Shown here: positions 1 through 7,538 of the stretch, piece after piece
Layout: each line of letters starts with the position of its first letter
How positions within the stretch are numbered: position 1 is the first letter of the stretch
Source of the DNA: an uncultured Streptomyces sp.
GTDB lineage: Bacteria > Actinomycetota > Actinomycetes > Streptomycetales > Streptomycetaceae
NCBI RefSeq assembly: GCF_947488945.1
Contig: NZ_CANLBS010000014.1
Coordinates: 124,001-188,000 of the forward strand
Length of the DNA stretch: 64,000 nt
Reading direction: 5' to 3'
Notes under the pieces: generated by a model
The model's input: only the letters and a program-made list of their open reading frames with translations
Told to the model about the DNA's origin: nothing
The model's database searches: none
Position numbers and translations under genes: made by a program

Positions 1-624
1 CAGCGGATCATCGGCAAGGAGTTCGCCCTCTCCGGATCCGAACAGAACCCCGACCTGACGGGGAAGTCCGTACGGGACGTGTTCGTCCGGGCCCGCGCGG
101 ACGTCCCCGGACCGGTCAAGGCGTTCATGGACCGGGGGGTCGACTTCGTGGTGGAGGACGACCTCGGGGCCCTGGTCCGCGGCATGAACGCGCTGACCGG
201 CGAGGACCTGATCGACGAGGAGGACCTGCGGCGCGAGATCACCGCCCGGGACCGGGAGATCGCCAACCCGTTCACCAAGGACCTCCAGATCACCGCGGTA
301 CGGGGAGCCCGCAGCTACCTCGGCGACAAGCTGATCCGCACCGCGAAGCCGCACCGCATCCTCGACCCGAAGGCCGGACCGCTGATCGCCGTGCGGCTGC
401 GCATCCTCACCCGCAAGTCCCTCGGCGGTCTGGAGACCGATCTGTCGTCCCGCGTCCTGACCGGCGACGGCACCCCGCTGGCGGGGGTGTACGCGGCGGG
501 CGAGGCGGCGGGCTTCGGCGGCGGCGGGGTGCACGGCTACCGCTCGCTGGAGGGCACCTTCCTGGGCGGCTGCATCTTCTCCGGCCGCACCGCGGGCCGC
601 GCGGCGGCTCGGGCCACCGGCTGA
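1..624 (+). CDS. FAD-binding dehydrogenase, C-terminal part (5' end outside window)
   Basis: The reading frame is open from base 1 to the TGA at 622-624, so about 207 C-terminal residues are present and the start lies upstream. The end carries the second FAD-contact motif of the fumarate reductase/3-ketosteroid dehydrogenase flavoprotein family: GVYAAGEAAGFGGGGVHGY followed by a SLEGTFLGG stretch and a GRTAGRAAA helix. The substrate cannot be told from this fragment; related Streptomyces proteins are called simply FAD-binding dehydrogenase, and a ketosteroid or other unsaturated-ketone substrate is only inference. It converges on the ASCH gene with a hairpin between them. Confidence 0.8.
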   Translation, partial: QRIIGKEFALSGSEQNPDLTGKSVRDVFVRARADVPGPVKAFMDRGVDFVVEDDLGALVRGMNALTGEDLIDEEDLRREITARDREIANPFTKDLQITAVRGARSYLGDKLIRTAKPHRILDPKAGPLIAVRLRILTRKSLGGLETDLSSRVLTGDGTPLAGVYAAGEAAGFGGGGVHGYRSLEGTFLGGCIFSGRTAGRAAARATG

Positions 625-641
625 GGGCGCGGGCCGGGGGG

Positions 642-672
642 CCCGGTGGGCCGGGAAAGCGGGCCCGCCGGG
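642..672. terminator. Hairpin between convergent genes
   Basis: Stem 642-652 pairs with 662-672 (one G-T wobble) around a nine-base purine-rich loop. It lies between the convergent flavin dehydrogenase and ASCH genes. There is no T-run, as is usual for Streptomyces terminators. Confidence 0.45.
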
Positions 673-730
673 CGGCGGGGCGGCGACGGGAATCCGCCCG
701 CCGTCCCCCGTACCGCCGCCGGCCCGCCCC

Positions 731-1153
731 TCACGCCCGCCGGACCACCCGGAACCGTTCCGCGACGACCAGTGTGTCGTCGTCCACCGTGAACTGCGGG
801 TCGCCCAGCGCCTCCCGCATCTCCTCGCCGTGCCAGAAGCTCTCGTGCCCGGCCCGCCACTCGGCCACCGACGTGTACCCCTCGCCCTCGTCCAGGGCGT
901 GCTGGAGTCCGATGTCGCCGAGCCGTACGACGCGTACCTCCGTCACCTCGACCACCGCGACCTCCCGGCCGTCGGAGTCGATGAGCGCCGAGCGTTCGCC
1001 CACCGGCGGCAGTTCCTCGCCCTCCGCCTCGTACTCCGCGAGCAGCCCCGAGGTGGACACCTTCTCGCCGGACAGGACCGCCGCGACCAGCTGGTCGCGC
1101 AACGGGCCGGGGAACGCCAGCAGGAAGGGTTTCAGCGGTTCGTGATCATCCAT
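731..1153 (-). CDS. ASCH domain protein
   Basis: A 140-residue protein starting at the ATG (MDDHEPLK). It shows the ASCH (YqfB-like, PUA-superfamily) layout: the GEKVSTSGLLAEYE segment, then LPPVGERSALID, a beta-rich core VAVVEVTEVRVV, and the closing EGEGYTSVAEWRAGHESFW motif. ASCH proteins are predicted RNA-binding or RNA-processing factors; some bacterial members are small nucleases or amidohydrolases acting on modified nucleosides. The target here is unknown. The frame stays open upstream, but the domain starts immediately after this ATG, so the upstream part is not needed. It is divergent from the molybdopterin oxidoreductase gene. Confidence 0.8.
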   Translation of the reverse strand: MDDHEPLKPFLLAFPGPLRDQLVAAVLSGEKVSTSGLLAEYEAEGEELPPVGERSALIDSDGREVAVVEVTEVRVVRLGDIGLQHALDEGEGYTSVAEWRAGHESFWHGEEMREALGDPQFTVDDDTLVVAERFRVVRRA

Positions 1154-1244
1154 CGGGTCAGTCTCGCAGGCGGCGGTGCCCGCGCGGCACGGACCCCGCA
1201 CCCGCCCCTGGTGGTCCCGGTCCGCCGAGTGGTGCAATGTCCCG

Positions 1245-2078
1245 GTGAACTCCCCTCCGCCCGACGCCGAACGGCCGCCCGACGCCGAACGGCCGCCCGA
1301 CGCCGAACGGCCGCCCGACACCGAACGGCCACCCGGCTCCGGACGCTCGCCCGCGCCCGCACGGGCTCCCCGCGCCGAGGGTGCTCCCGTCGGCCGCCGG
1401 CTCGTGCTCGGGATGCTCGGGCTCGGCGTCGCCGGGGTGGCCGCCGCCCCCGCGCTCCAGCGGGCCGTGGAATCCGGGCTCGGTGCGCTGGCCGCCGAGG
1501 ACCCCACCGGCCTGACCGGCCTCCTGCCCAACGGCGGCGGCTTCCGGTACTACTCCGTGGCCTCGTCCGTCCCCCGACGCGGCCCGGAGGACTACCGCCT
1601 CACCGTCGACGGCCTGGTGGACCGGCCCGCCACGTACACGCTGGACCGGCTCGCCGGACTGCCGCAGACCCGCACGGTCCGCGACGTGCAGTGCGTGACC
1701 GGGTGGCGGGTGCCCGCGACGCCCTTCGAGGGCGTCCGGCTGTCGGAGCTGCTCGACGCGGCAGGCGTCCGCCCCGGCGCGAAGGCCGTCCGCTTCACCT
1801 GCTTCGACGGGACGTACAGCGAGAGCCTGACGCTGTCCCAGGCCCGCCGGCCCGACGTCCTGGTCGCCACCCGGATGAAGGACGCGCCGCTCTCCCACGC
1901 GCACGGCGGCCCGGTCCGGCTCTACGTGGCTCCCATGTACTTCTACAAGTCGGCGAAATGGCTCTCCGGGATCACCGTCACCGACGCGGTGCGCCCCGGC
2001 TACTGGGAGGAACTCGGCTATGACGTCGACGCCTGGGTCGGACGGTCCAACGGCCGCGACGACGCCCCCACCGTCTGA
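1245..2078 (+). CDS. Molybdopterin-dependent oxidoreductase (sulfite oxidase/MsrP-like), exported
   Basis: About 277 residues from the GTG at 1245; a GTG at 1176 is an alternative start giving 300. A long Pro/Arg-rich N-terminus with a repeated PDAERP unit precedes a Tat-like signal (GRRLVLGMLGLGVAGVAAA). The mature part has the sulfite-oxidase Mo-pterin fold: DYRLTVDGLVDRP, then VRDVQCVTGWRV, whose Cys is the expected Mo ligand. The gene overlaps the following cytochrome b gene by 59 bases, which resembles the MsrP-MsrQ (YedY-YedZ) catalytic/heme pair. The substrate is unknown; protein methionine sulfoxide or sulfite are possibilities by analogy only. Confidence 0.82.
   Translation: MNSPPPDAERPPDAERPPDAERPPDTERPPGSGRSPAPARAPRAEGAPVGRRLVLGMLGLGVAGVAAAPALQRAVESGLGALAAEDPTGLTGLLPNGGGFRYYSVASSVPRRGPEDYRLTVDGLVDRPATYTLDRLAGLPQTRTVRDVQCVTGWRVPATPFEGVRLSELLDAAGVRPGAKAVRFTCFDGTYSESLTLSQARRPDVLVATRMKDAPLSHAHGGPVRLYVAPMYFYKSAKWLSGITVTDAVRPGYWEELGYDVDAWVGRSNGRDDAPTV
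1263..1334 (+). repeat. Four tandem 18-bp coding repeats
   Basis: Units of 18 bp (GACGCCGAACGGCCGCCC) at 1263-1280, 1281-1298 and 1299-1316 are identical. The fourth (1317-1334) differs at two bases. They encode PDAERP repeats in the N-terminal region ahead of the Tat signal. Such perfect copies suggest recent slippage expansion. Confidence 0.9.
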
Positions 2079-2832
2079 GCCGCGCCCCGGCCGGGACACC
2101 GGGAGCGGACCGGAACCCGTACGGACCCCCGGTCACGACGTCGGCCACGACGGTGACCGTGTCCACGCCCCCGGCTCCCGCACGTCCGGCCCTCGCACGT
2201 CCGGCTCCCGCAGCTCCGGCTCCCGCACCCCCGGCCGGGTCCTCCGGTTCAGCCGCGCCGAGCGCTTCGTGCACCGCGCCACCGCCGGGCTGACGCTGCT
2301 CTGCGTGGTGACCGCCGCGTTCCTCTACGTCCCCGGCCTCGCCCAGCTCGTCGGCCGCCGCCACCTCGTGGTCACCGTGCACGAGTGGTCCGGGCTGCTG
2401 ATCCCCGTACCCCTGCTCGCCGGACTGGTGTCGCGGGCGCTGCGGGCCGACCTGTCCCGGCTCAACCGGTTCGGGCCGCACGACCGGCAGTGGCTGAGGG
2501 CCGCGCTGCGCCGGGACCGGAGGTACGCGTCCCGGCCGGCGGGCAAGTTCAACGCCGGGCAGAAGCTGTACGCGGGCTGGATCGCCGGAGCGGTCCTCGT
2601 GATGCTCGGTACCGGGCTCGCGATGTGGTTCACCGGCCTCGCCCCCCTCGTGGTGCGGACCGGCGCCACCTTCGTGCACGACTGGCTGGCGCTCGCCGTC
2701 GGCGTGGTGATCGCCGGGCACATGGCGAAGGCGCTCGCCGACCCGGAGGCACGCCGTGGCATGCGCACCGGGTCGGTCGAGCGCCTCTGGGCCCGCCGGG
2801 AGCACCCGCTGTGGCGGGACTCCGAGGAGTGA
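2020..2832 (+). CDS. Cytochrome b/b6-type membrane subunit
   Basis: A 270-residue protein whose first 75 residues are low-complexity Ser/Arg/Gly/Thr. About four membrane segments follow, near residues 85-105, 115-135, 188-208 and 215-235. Histidines placed to ligate b-hemes appear in FVHRATAG, VTVHEWSG, FVHDWLA and AGHMAKAL, as in formate dehydrogenase gamma/cytochrome b561-like subunits. It starts inside the molybdoenzyme gene, so the two are probably translated together and the cytochrome likely passes quinol electrons to the exported Mo enzyme. A later start after the repeats is possible because the N-terminus is not conserved sequence. It ends six bases before the convergent gntP stop. 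Confidence 0.8.
   Translation: MTSTPGSDGPTAATTPPPSEPRPGRDTGSGPEPVRTPGHDVGHDGDRVHAPGSRTSGPRTSGSRSSGSRTPGRVLRFSRAERFVHRATAGLTLLCVVTAAFLYVPGLAQLVGRRHLVVTVHEWSGLLIPVPLLAGLVSRALRADLSRLNRFGPHDRQWLRAALRRDRRYASRPAGKFNAGQKLYAGWIAGAVLVMLGTGLAMWFTGLAPLVVRTGATFVHDWLALAVGVVIAGHMAKALADPEARRGMRTGSVERLWARREHPLWRDSEE
2173..2232 (+). repeat. Four tandem 15-bp coding repeats in the cytochrome gene
   Basis: Four imperfect copies of a 15-bp unit (GGCTCCCGCACGTCC type) encode G-S-R-T-S pentapeptides in the cytoplasmic N-terminus of the cytochrome b protein. The neighbouring molybdoenzyme gene also has an N-terminal tandem repeat, of different sequence. Confidence 0.85.
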
Positions 2833-2838
2833 CGGGCC

Positions 2839-4236
2839 CTACAACACCAGCGAGAGCAGCAGGATGAACACCAGGGAGGCCACCGAGATGATGGTCTCCA
2901 TCACCGACCAGGTCTTCACGGTCTGCCCGACGTCCATGCCGAAGTACTCCTTCACCAGCCAGAAGCCGGCGTCGTTGACATGGCTGAAGAAGAGCGAACC
3001 GGCGCCCACGGCGAGGACCAGCAGGGCCACGTGCGCCGTCGACATGTCGGCGGCGAGCGGGGCGACGAGGCCGGCCGCGGAGATGGTGGCGACGGTGGCC
3101 GAACCGGTGGCCAGGCGGATCGCGACCGCGATCAGCCAGCCCAGCAGCAGCGCCGGGATCGACCAGTCCTCGGAGAAGTCGAGGATCATCTGGCCGACGC
3201 CCGCGTCGATCAGGGTCTGCTTGAAGCCGCCGCCCGCGCCGACGATGAGCAGCACGCCCGCGATCGGGGCGAGCGACTTCTCGACGGTGGAGGCGAGCCG
3301 GTCCTTGGTGAACCCGGCCGCCCGGCCCAGCGTGAACATGCCGACGATCACGGCGGCCAGCAGGGCGATCAGCGGCGAGCCGACGACGTCGGTGACGCGC
3401 TGGAGGTGGTTGTCCGGGTTGTCCACCACGATGTCGACCAGGGCCTTGGCGAGCATCAGGACGACCGGGAGCAGCACGGTCGCCAGCGTGGCGCCGAAGC
3501 TCGGGCGCCGGTCCAGGTCCTCGGAGGCGCGCTGCGGGACCATGCCCTCCGGCGCCTTGATGTCCACCCAGCGGGCGGCGAACCGGGAGAAGACGGGGCC
3601 GGCCAGGATCACCGTCGGGATGGCGACGACGACACCGAGGGCGAGGGTCACGCCGAGGTTGGCGTCGAGGGAGTCGATCGCGGCCAGCGGGCCGGGGTGC
3701 GGCGGGATCAGCCCGTGCATCACGGACAGGCCGGCGAGCGCCGGGATGCCGATCCGCATCAGGGAGTAGTTGCCGCGCTTGGCGACCAGCAGCACCACCG
3801 GGATCAGCAGCACGATGCCGACCTCGAAGAAGAGCGGCAGGCCGATGATGGAGGCGATCAGCACCATCGCCCAGGGCATCGCCCGTCCACTGGCCTTGGC
3901 GAGGATCGTGTCGACGATCTGGTCGGCGCCGCCGGAGTCCGCGAGCAGCTTGCCGAGGATCGCACCGAGCGCGATCAGGACGCCGACACCCGCGACGGTG
4001 GAGCCCAGACCGGCGGTGAAGCTGGTGATGGTCTTGTCCAGCGGGGCGCCCGCGAAGGCGCCGAGCGCCAGCGAGCCGATGGTCAGCGCCAGGAAGGCGT
4101 GCATCCGGAACTTGGTGATGAGCAGGACGATGACGGCGATGCCCGCCAGGACGGCTATGCCCAGTTGGGCGTTTCCGGCCGAGGTGATGGGCTCGACGGC
4201 GTCCGCTGCCAGCGTCTCGACGCTGAGACTGGTCAC
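2839..4236 (-). CDS. gntP: Gluconate permease, GntP family
   Basis: A 465-residue polytopic membrane protein from a GTG start. It is a GntP-type gluconate:H+ symporter: an N-terminal block of short hydrophobic helices (GIAVIVLLITKFRMHAFLAL), the conserved PLFFEVGIVLLIPVV and MHGLIPPHPGPLAAI segments, and a C-terminal LLLSLVL helix. It lies 11 bases after gntK on the same strand, so the two form a gntKP operon importing gluconate and phosphorylating it to 6-phosphogluconate. Expression is probably controlled by the divergent GntR from the operator region at 4811-4860. Confidence 0.95.
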   Translation of the reverse strand: MTSLSVETLAADAVEPITSAGNAQLGIAVLAGIAVIVLLITKFRMHAFLALTIGSLALGAFAGAPLDKTITSFTAGLGSTVAGVGVLIALGAILGKLLADSGGADQIVDTILAKASGRAMPWAMVLIASIIGLPLFFEVGIVLLIPVVLLVAKRGNYSLMRIGIPALAGLSVMHGLIPPHPGPLAAIDSLDANLGVTLALGVVVAIPTVILAGPVFSRFAARWVDIKAPEGMVPQRASEDLDRRPSFGATLATVLLPVVLMLAKALVDIVVDNPDNHLQRVTDVVGSPLIALLAAVIVGMFTLGRAAGFTKDRLASTVEKSLAPIAGVLLIVGAGGGFKQTLIDAGVGQMILDFSEDWSIPALLLGWLIAVAIRLATGSATVATISAAGLVAPLAADMSTAHVALLVLAVGAGSLFFSHVNDAGFWLVKEYFGMDVGQTVKTWSVMETIISVASLVFILLLSLVL

Positions 4237-4247
4237 GGTGATGATCC

Positions 4248-4757
4248 TTATATTTCGAGCCGGCGCAGCGCGGCGACGGCTCGCTCGGTGATTTCTTCGG
4301 GTGTGCCGGACACGTCGACCGAGACGCCGGCCTCGTCCGCCTGGAGCGGTTCGAGGGTGGCGAACTGCGAGTCGAGCAGAGCGGTCGGCATGAAGTGGCC
4401 CTTGCGCTCGGTCATGCGCCGCTCGATGAGGGCGCGGTCACCGGTCAGGTGCAGGAAGAGCGCGTCCGGGGCCTCGCCGCGGAGCCGGTCGCGGTAGGCG
4501 CGCTTCAGCGCGGAGCTGCTGACGACACCTCCGAGCCCGGCCCTGCCGTGTGCCCAGCGGCCGATGGCTTCCAGCCACGGCCAGCGGTCCGCGTCGTCCA
4601 GCGGGGTGCCCGCCGACATCTTGGCGATGTTCGCCGCGGGGTGGAAGTCGTCGCCCTCGGCGTACGGAACGCCGAGGGCGGCGGCGAGCAGGGGACCGAT
4701 CGTGGTCTTGCCGGTGCCCGCTACGCCCATCACCACGACGACGTGGGGGGTGCTCAT
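4248..4757 (-). CDS. gntK: Gluconokinase
   Basis: A 169-residue protein, the usual length for GntK (ATP:D-gluconate 6-phosphotransferase). The P-loop GVAGTGKTTIG lies near residues 12-22. The family signatures GDDFHPAANIAKMSAGTPLDDADRWPWL (here cited as separate parts GDDFHP, NIAKMSAG, PLDDADRWPWL) and the RKGHFMPTALLDSQFATLEPL region (RKGHFMP, LLDSQFATLE) are intact. It is first in the operon with gntP and divergent from gntR. The product 6-phosphogluconate enters the pentose phosphate pathway. Confidence 0.95.
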   Translation of the reverse strand: MSTPHVVVVMGVAGTGKTTIGPLLAAALGVPYAEGDDFHPAANIAKMSAGTPLDDADRWPWLEAIGRWAHGRAGLGGVVSSSALKRAYRDRLRGEAPDALFLHLTGDRALIERRMTERKGHFMPTALLDSQFATLEPLQADEAGVSVDVSGTPEEITERAVAALRRLEI

Positions 4758-4810
4758 GGATGGTGCCTCGCTGTCTTCTTCGACATCGGTCCGTCGCGCT
4801 ACTGAAACTC

Positions 4811-4860
4811 ATTACGTACGACTTATTCAAGTCACTGTGACATATACGTCGTACTTATAG
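4811..4860. promoter_or_regulatory. Probable GntR operator region between gntK and gntR
   Basis: This AT-rich island in otherwise GC-rich DNA holds two nested dyads. One is GTACGAC (4816-4822) facing GTCGTAC (4848-4854); the other is an 11-bp palindrome GTCACTGTGAC at 4831-4841. It sits upstream of gntK and about 80 bases from the gntR start, where FadR-type regulators usually bind. Seen: the dyads. Inferred: GntR binding with gluconate or 6-phosphogluconate as effector. Confidence 0.6.
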
Positions 4861-4941
4861 CCGTCCAGGGGGCGCCCGCGACCGTCACGACGCCTCCGGC
4901 CGGGAACGGGAAGCCGCCCGGCCTCCCCGTACGCTGGGGCC

Positions 4942-5643
4942 ATGACCACACAGAGCCAGGGGCTGCATACCCATGTGCTGGACGCCCTCGGCCTGGAAAT
5001 CACGTCCGGCGAGTGCCCGCCCGGCAGCGTTCTACGCGCCGACGAGATGGCCCGTCGCTTCGCCGTCTCCCGCACCGTCGTCCGCGAGGTCGTCCGTGTC
5101 CTGGAATCGATGCATCTGGTCGAGTCCCGGCGCCGGGTCGGCGTGACCGTCCGCCCCACCGAGTCGTGGAACGTCTACGACCCCCGTGTCATCCGCTGGC
5201 GGCTGGCCGGCGCCGACCGGCCGAGGCAGCTGCGGTCGCTCACCGTGCTGAGGTCGGCCGTCGAACCCGTCGCCGCCTCCCTCGCGGCCCGCCACGCCAC
5301 CGCCGCCCAGTGCGCCGCCCTCACCGAGTGCGCCCTCGGCATGGTCGCCACCTCGCGCGGCGGGCAACTGGAGGGCTATCTGCGGCACGACGTCGCCTTC
5401 CACCGGATCGTGCTCGACGCCTCCGGGAACGAGATGTTCGCCCGGCTCGGCGACGTCGTCGCCGAGGTGCTGTCCGGCCGCACCCACCACCAGGTGATGT
5501 ACGAGGACCCCGACCCCGCCGCCGTCACCCTGCACGTCAGGGTCGCCGAGGCCGTACGGGAACGGGACGCCGAGGCCGCCGAGCGCCTCACCCGCCAGAT
5601 CACCGTCGGCGCCCTCCAGGAACTCGACGTACTCGCGCCCTGA
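4942..5643 (+). CDS. gntR: GntR/FadR-family transcriptional regulator of gluconate genes
   Basis: A 233-residue regulator. The N-terminal winged helix (residues about 10-75) contains the LRADEMARRFAVSRTVVREVVRVLE signature (ADEMARRFAVSRTVVREV). The C-terminal FCD effector domain has the metal-ligand pattern RHDVAFHRIVLDASGN and a final LHVRVAEAVRERD. Divergent orientation next to gntKP and the intervening palindromes support a role as their local repressor. The effector is not visible in sequence. Confidence 0.9.
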   Translation: MTTQSQGLHTHVLDALGLEITSGECPPGSVLRADEMARRFAVSRTVVREVVRVLESMHLVESRRRVGVTVRPTESWNVYDPRVIRWRLAGADRPRQLRSLTVLRSAVEPVAASLAARHATAAQCAALTECALGMVATSRGGQLEGYLRHDVAFHRIVLDASGNEMFARLGDVVAEVLSGRTHHQVMYEDPDPAAVTLHVRVAEAVRERDAEAAERLTRQITVGALQELDVLAP

Positions 5644-5704
5644 CCGGCGCGCCCGGGGGCGTAGCGTTCGACCAGGTAAGCACGCACAACAGGGAGACCA
5701 CGCA

Positions 5705-6790
5705 ATGGCGCAGCACGTGCAAGGGGTCGTCGCACCCGGCAAGAACCAGCCGGTACGGGTCGAGACCATCGTCATCCCCGACCCCGGCCCCGGCGAGGCC
5801 GTGGTGAAGATCCAGGCCTGCGGCGTCTGCCACACGGACCTGCACTACAAGCAGGGCGGCATCAACGACGACTTCCCGTTCCTGCTCGGCCACGAGGCGG
5901 CGGGCGTCGTGGAGAGCGTCGGCGACGGCGTCACCGACGTCGCCCCCGGCGACTTCGTCATCCTCAACTGGCGCGCGGTGTGCGGCCAGTGCCGGGCGTG
6001 TCTGCGCGGCCGCCCGTGGTACTGCTTCAACACCCACAACGCCACCCAGAAGATGACGCTGCTGGACGGCACCGAACTCTCGCCCGCCCTCGGCATCGGC
6101 GCGTTCGCGGAGAAGACCCTCGTCGCCGCCGGGCAGTGCACCAAGGTCGACCCCGAGGTCTCCCCGGCCGTCGCCGGTCTCCTCGGCTGCGGCGTGATGG
6201 CCGGCATCGGCGCCGCCATCAACACCGGCCAGGTCGGCCGCGGCGACTCCGTCGCGGTCATCGGCTGCGGAGGCGTCGGTGACGCCGCCGTGATGGGCGC
6301 GCGGCTCGCGGGCGCGGCGAAGATCATCGCCGTCGACATCGACGACCGCAAGCTGGAGACGGCGAAGAAGATGGGCGCCACCCACACCGTCAACTCCCGC
6401 TCCACCGAACCCGTCGAGGCGATCCGCGCACTCACCGACGGCAACGGCGCGGACGTCGTCATCGAGGCGGTCGGCCGCCCCGAGACGTACAAGCAGGCGT
6501 TCTACGCCCGTGACCTGGCCGGCACCGTCGTCCTCGTCGGCGTACCCACCCCGGACATGGAACTCGAACTCCCGCTCGCCGACGTCTTCGGCCGCGGCGG
6601 CTCGCTCAAGTCGTCCTGGTACGGCGACTGCCTGCCGTCCCGCGACTTCCCGATGCTCGTCGACCTGCACCAGCAGGGCCGGATCGACCTCGGCGCCTTC
6701 GTCACCGAGACCGTGGGCCTCGGAGACGTCGAGCGCGCCTTCGAGCGCATGCACGACGGCGACGTCCTGCGTTCCGTGGTGGTGTTCTGA
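5705..6790 (+). CDS. mscR: S-(hydroxymethyl)mycothiol dehydrogenase (mycothiol-dependent formaldehyde dehydrogenase)
   Basis: A 361-residue zinc-dependent alcohol dehydrogenase of the class III-like mycothiol branch. Catalytic zinc ligands lie in ACGVCHTDLH and LLGHEAAGVV; the structural zinc cluster is CGQCRACLRGRPWYC; the Rossmann motif is GCGGVGDAAV near residue 180. The GINDDFPFLLGHE and NTHNATQKMTLLDG stretches are typical of MscR. It oxidises the adduct of formaldehyde with mycothiol using NAD+. A GGGAGA ribosome site precedes the ATG. Its stop overlaps the start of the next gene (TGATG), so the hydrolase downstream is translationally coupled. Confidence 0.92.
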   Translation: MAQHVQGVVAPGKNQPVRVETIVIPDPGPGEAVVKIQACGVCHTDLHYKQGGINDDFPFLLGHEAAGVVESVGDGVTDVAPGDFVILNWRAVCGQCRACLRGRPWYCFNTHNATQKMTLLDGTELSPALGIGAFAEKTLVAAGQCTKVDPEVSPAVAGLLGCGVMAGIGAAINTGQVGRGDSVAVIGCGGVGDAAVMGARLAGAAKIIAVDIDDRKLETAKKMGATHTVNSRSTEPVEAIRALTDGNGADVVIEAVGRPETYKQAFYARDLAGTVVLVGVPTPDMELELPLADVFGRGGSLKSSWYGDCLPSRDFPMLVDLHQQGRIDLGAFVTETVGLGDVERAFERMHDGDVLRSVVVF

Positions 6791-7419
6791 TGACCGCTCG
6801 CGTCGACCACCTCGTCACCTCCGGCACCTTCGCCCTCGACGGCGGCGAGTGGGACGTGGACAACAACGTCTGGATCGTCGGCGACGACCGGGAGGCGATC
6901 GTCATCGACGCCGCCCACGACGCCGACGCCATCCGGGCCGCGCTCGGCGGCCGTACGCTCCGGGCGATCGTCTGCACCCACGCGCACAACGACCACGTCG
7001 ACGCCGCCCCCGCGCTGGCGGACGCGACCGGCGCGCCGATCCTGCTCCACCCGGACGACCTGCCGCTGTGGAAGCTGACCCACCCGGACCGCGCGCCCGA
7101 CGGCGAACTGGCCGACGGCCAGGAGCTGGAGGTCGCCGGGACCCGTCTGACCGTCCTGCACACCCCCGGCCACGCCCCCGGCGCGGTCTGCCTGTACGTC
7201 CCGGAGCTGGGCACCGTCTTCACCGGCGACACCCTCTTCCAGGGCGGACCCGGGGCGACCGGGAGGTCGTTCTCCGACTTCCCGACCATCGTCGGCTCGA
7301 TCCGCGACCGGCTGCTCGCCCTGCCGGCGGACACCACCGTCCGCACCGGTCACGGCGACTCCACCACGATCGGCGCCGAGGCCCCGCACCTCGACGAATG
7401 GATCAGCCGAGGCCACTGA
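6790..7419 (+). CDS. MBL-fold metallohydrolase coupled to mscR
   Basis: A 209-residue protein with the metallo-beta-lactamase metal site THAHNDHVDAAPAL (HxHxDH variant HAHNDH), a second histidine in HTPGHAPGAVCLY, Asp in FTGDTLFQGG, and a C-terminal RTGHGDSTTIG. This is the glyoxalase II-like arrangement for two metals. Because it overlaps mscR by one base, a sensible guess is hydrolysis of the S-formylmycothiol made by MscR. That is inference from context and the thioesterase activity of glyoxalase II relatives. Confidence 0.85.
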   Translation: MTARVDHLVTSGTFALDGGEWDVDNNVWIVGDDREAIVIDAAHDADAIRAALGGRTLRAIVCTHAHNDHVDAAPALADATGAPILLHPDDLPLWKLTHPDRAPDGELADGQELEVAGTRLTVLHTPGHAPGAVCLYVPELGTVFTGDTLFQGGPGATGRSFSDFPTIVGSIRDRLLALPADTTVRTGHGDSTTIGAEAPHLDEWISRGH

Positions 7420-7426
7420 GCCCCAG

Positions 7427-7460
7427 CCCCGCCGGACCGGAACCTGCCGGTCCGGCGGGG
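7427..7460. terminator. Bidirectional hairpin terminator
   Basis: A perfect 14-bp stem (CCCCGCCGGACCGG, 7427-7440, with 7447-7460) and a six-base loop lie between the convergent MBL-fold and pseudouridine synthase genes. Confidence 0.7.
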
Positions 7461-7538
7461 CGGTTCGCTTCGGTCCGGCGGGGCGCTTCGCTTCGGCCGG
7501 CGGGGGCCCTGAGCCGGACCTTCACCGTCCTCCCGCCG

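Noticed and set aside
1263..1334. Tandem 18-bp repeats as a possible CRISPR
   Set aside because: There are no spacers; the units are contiguous, in frame and encode PDAERP.
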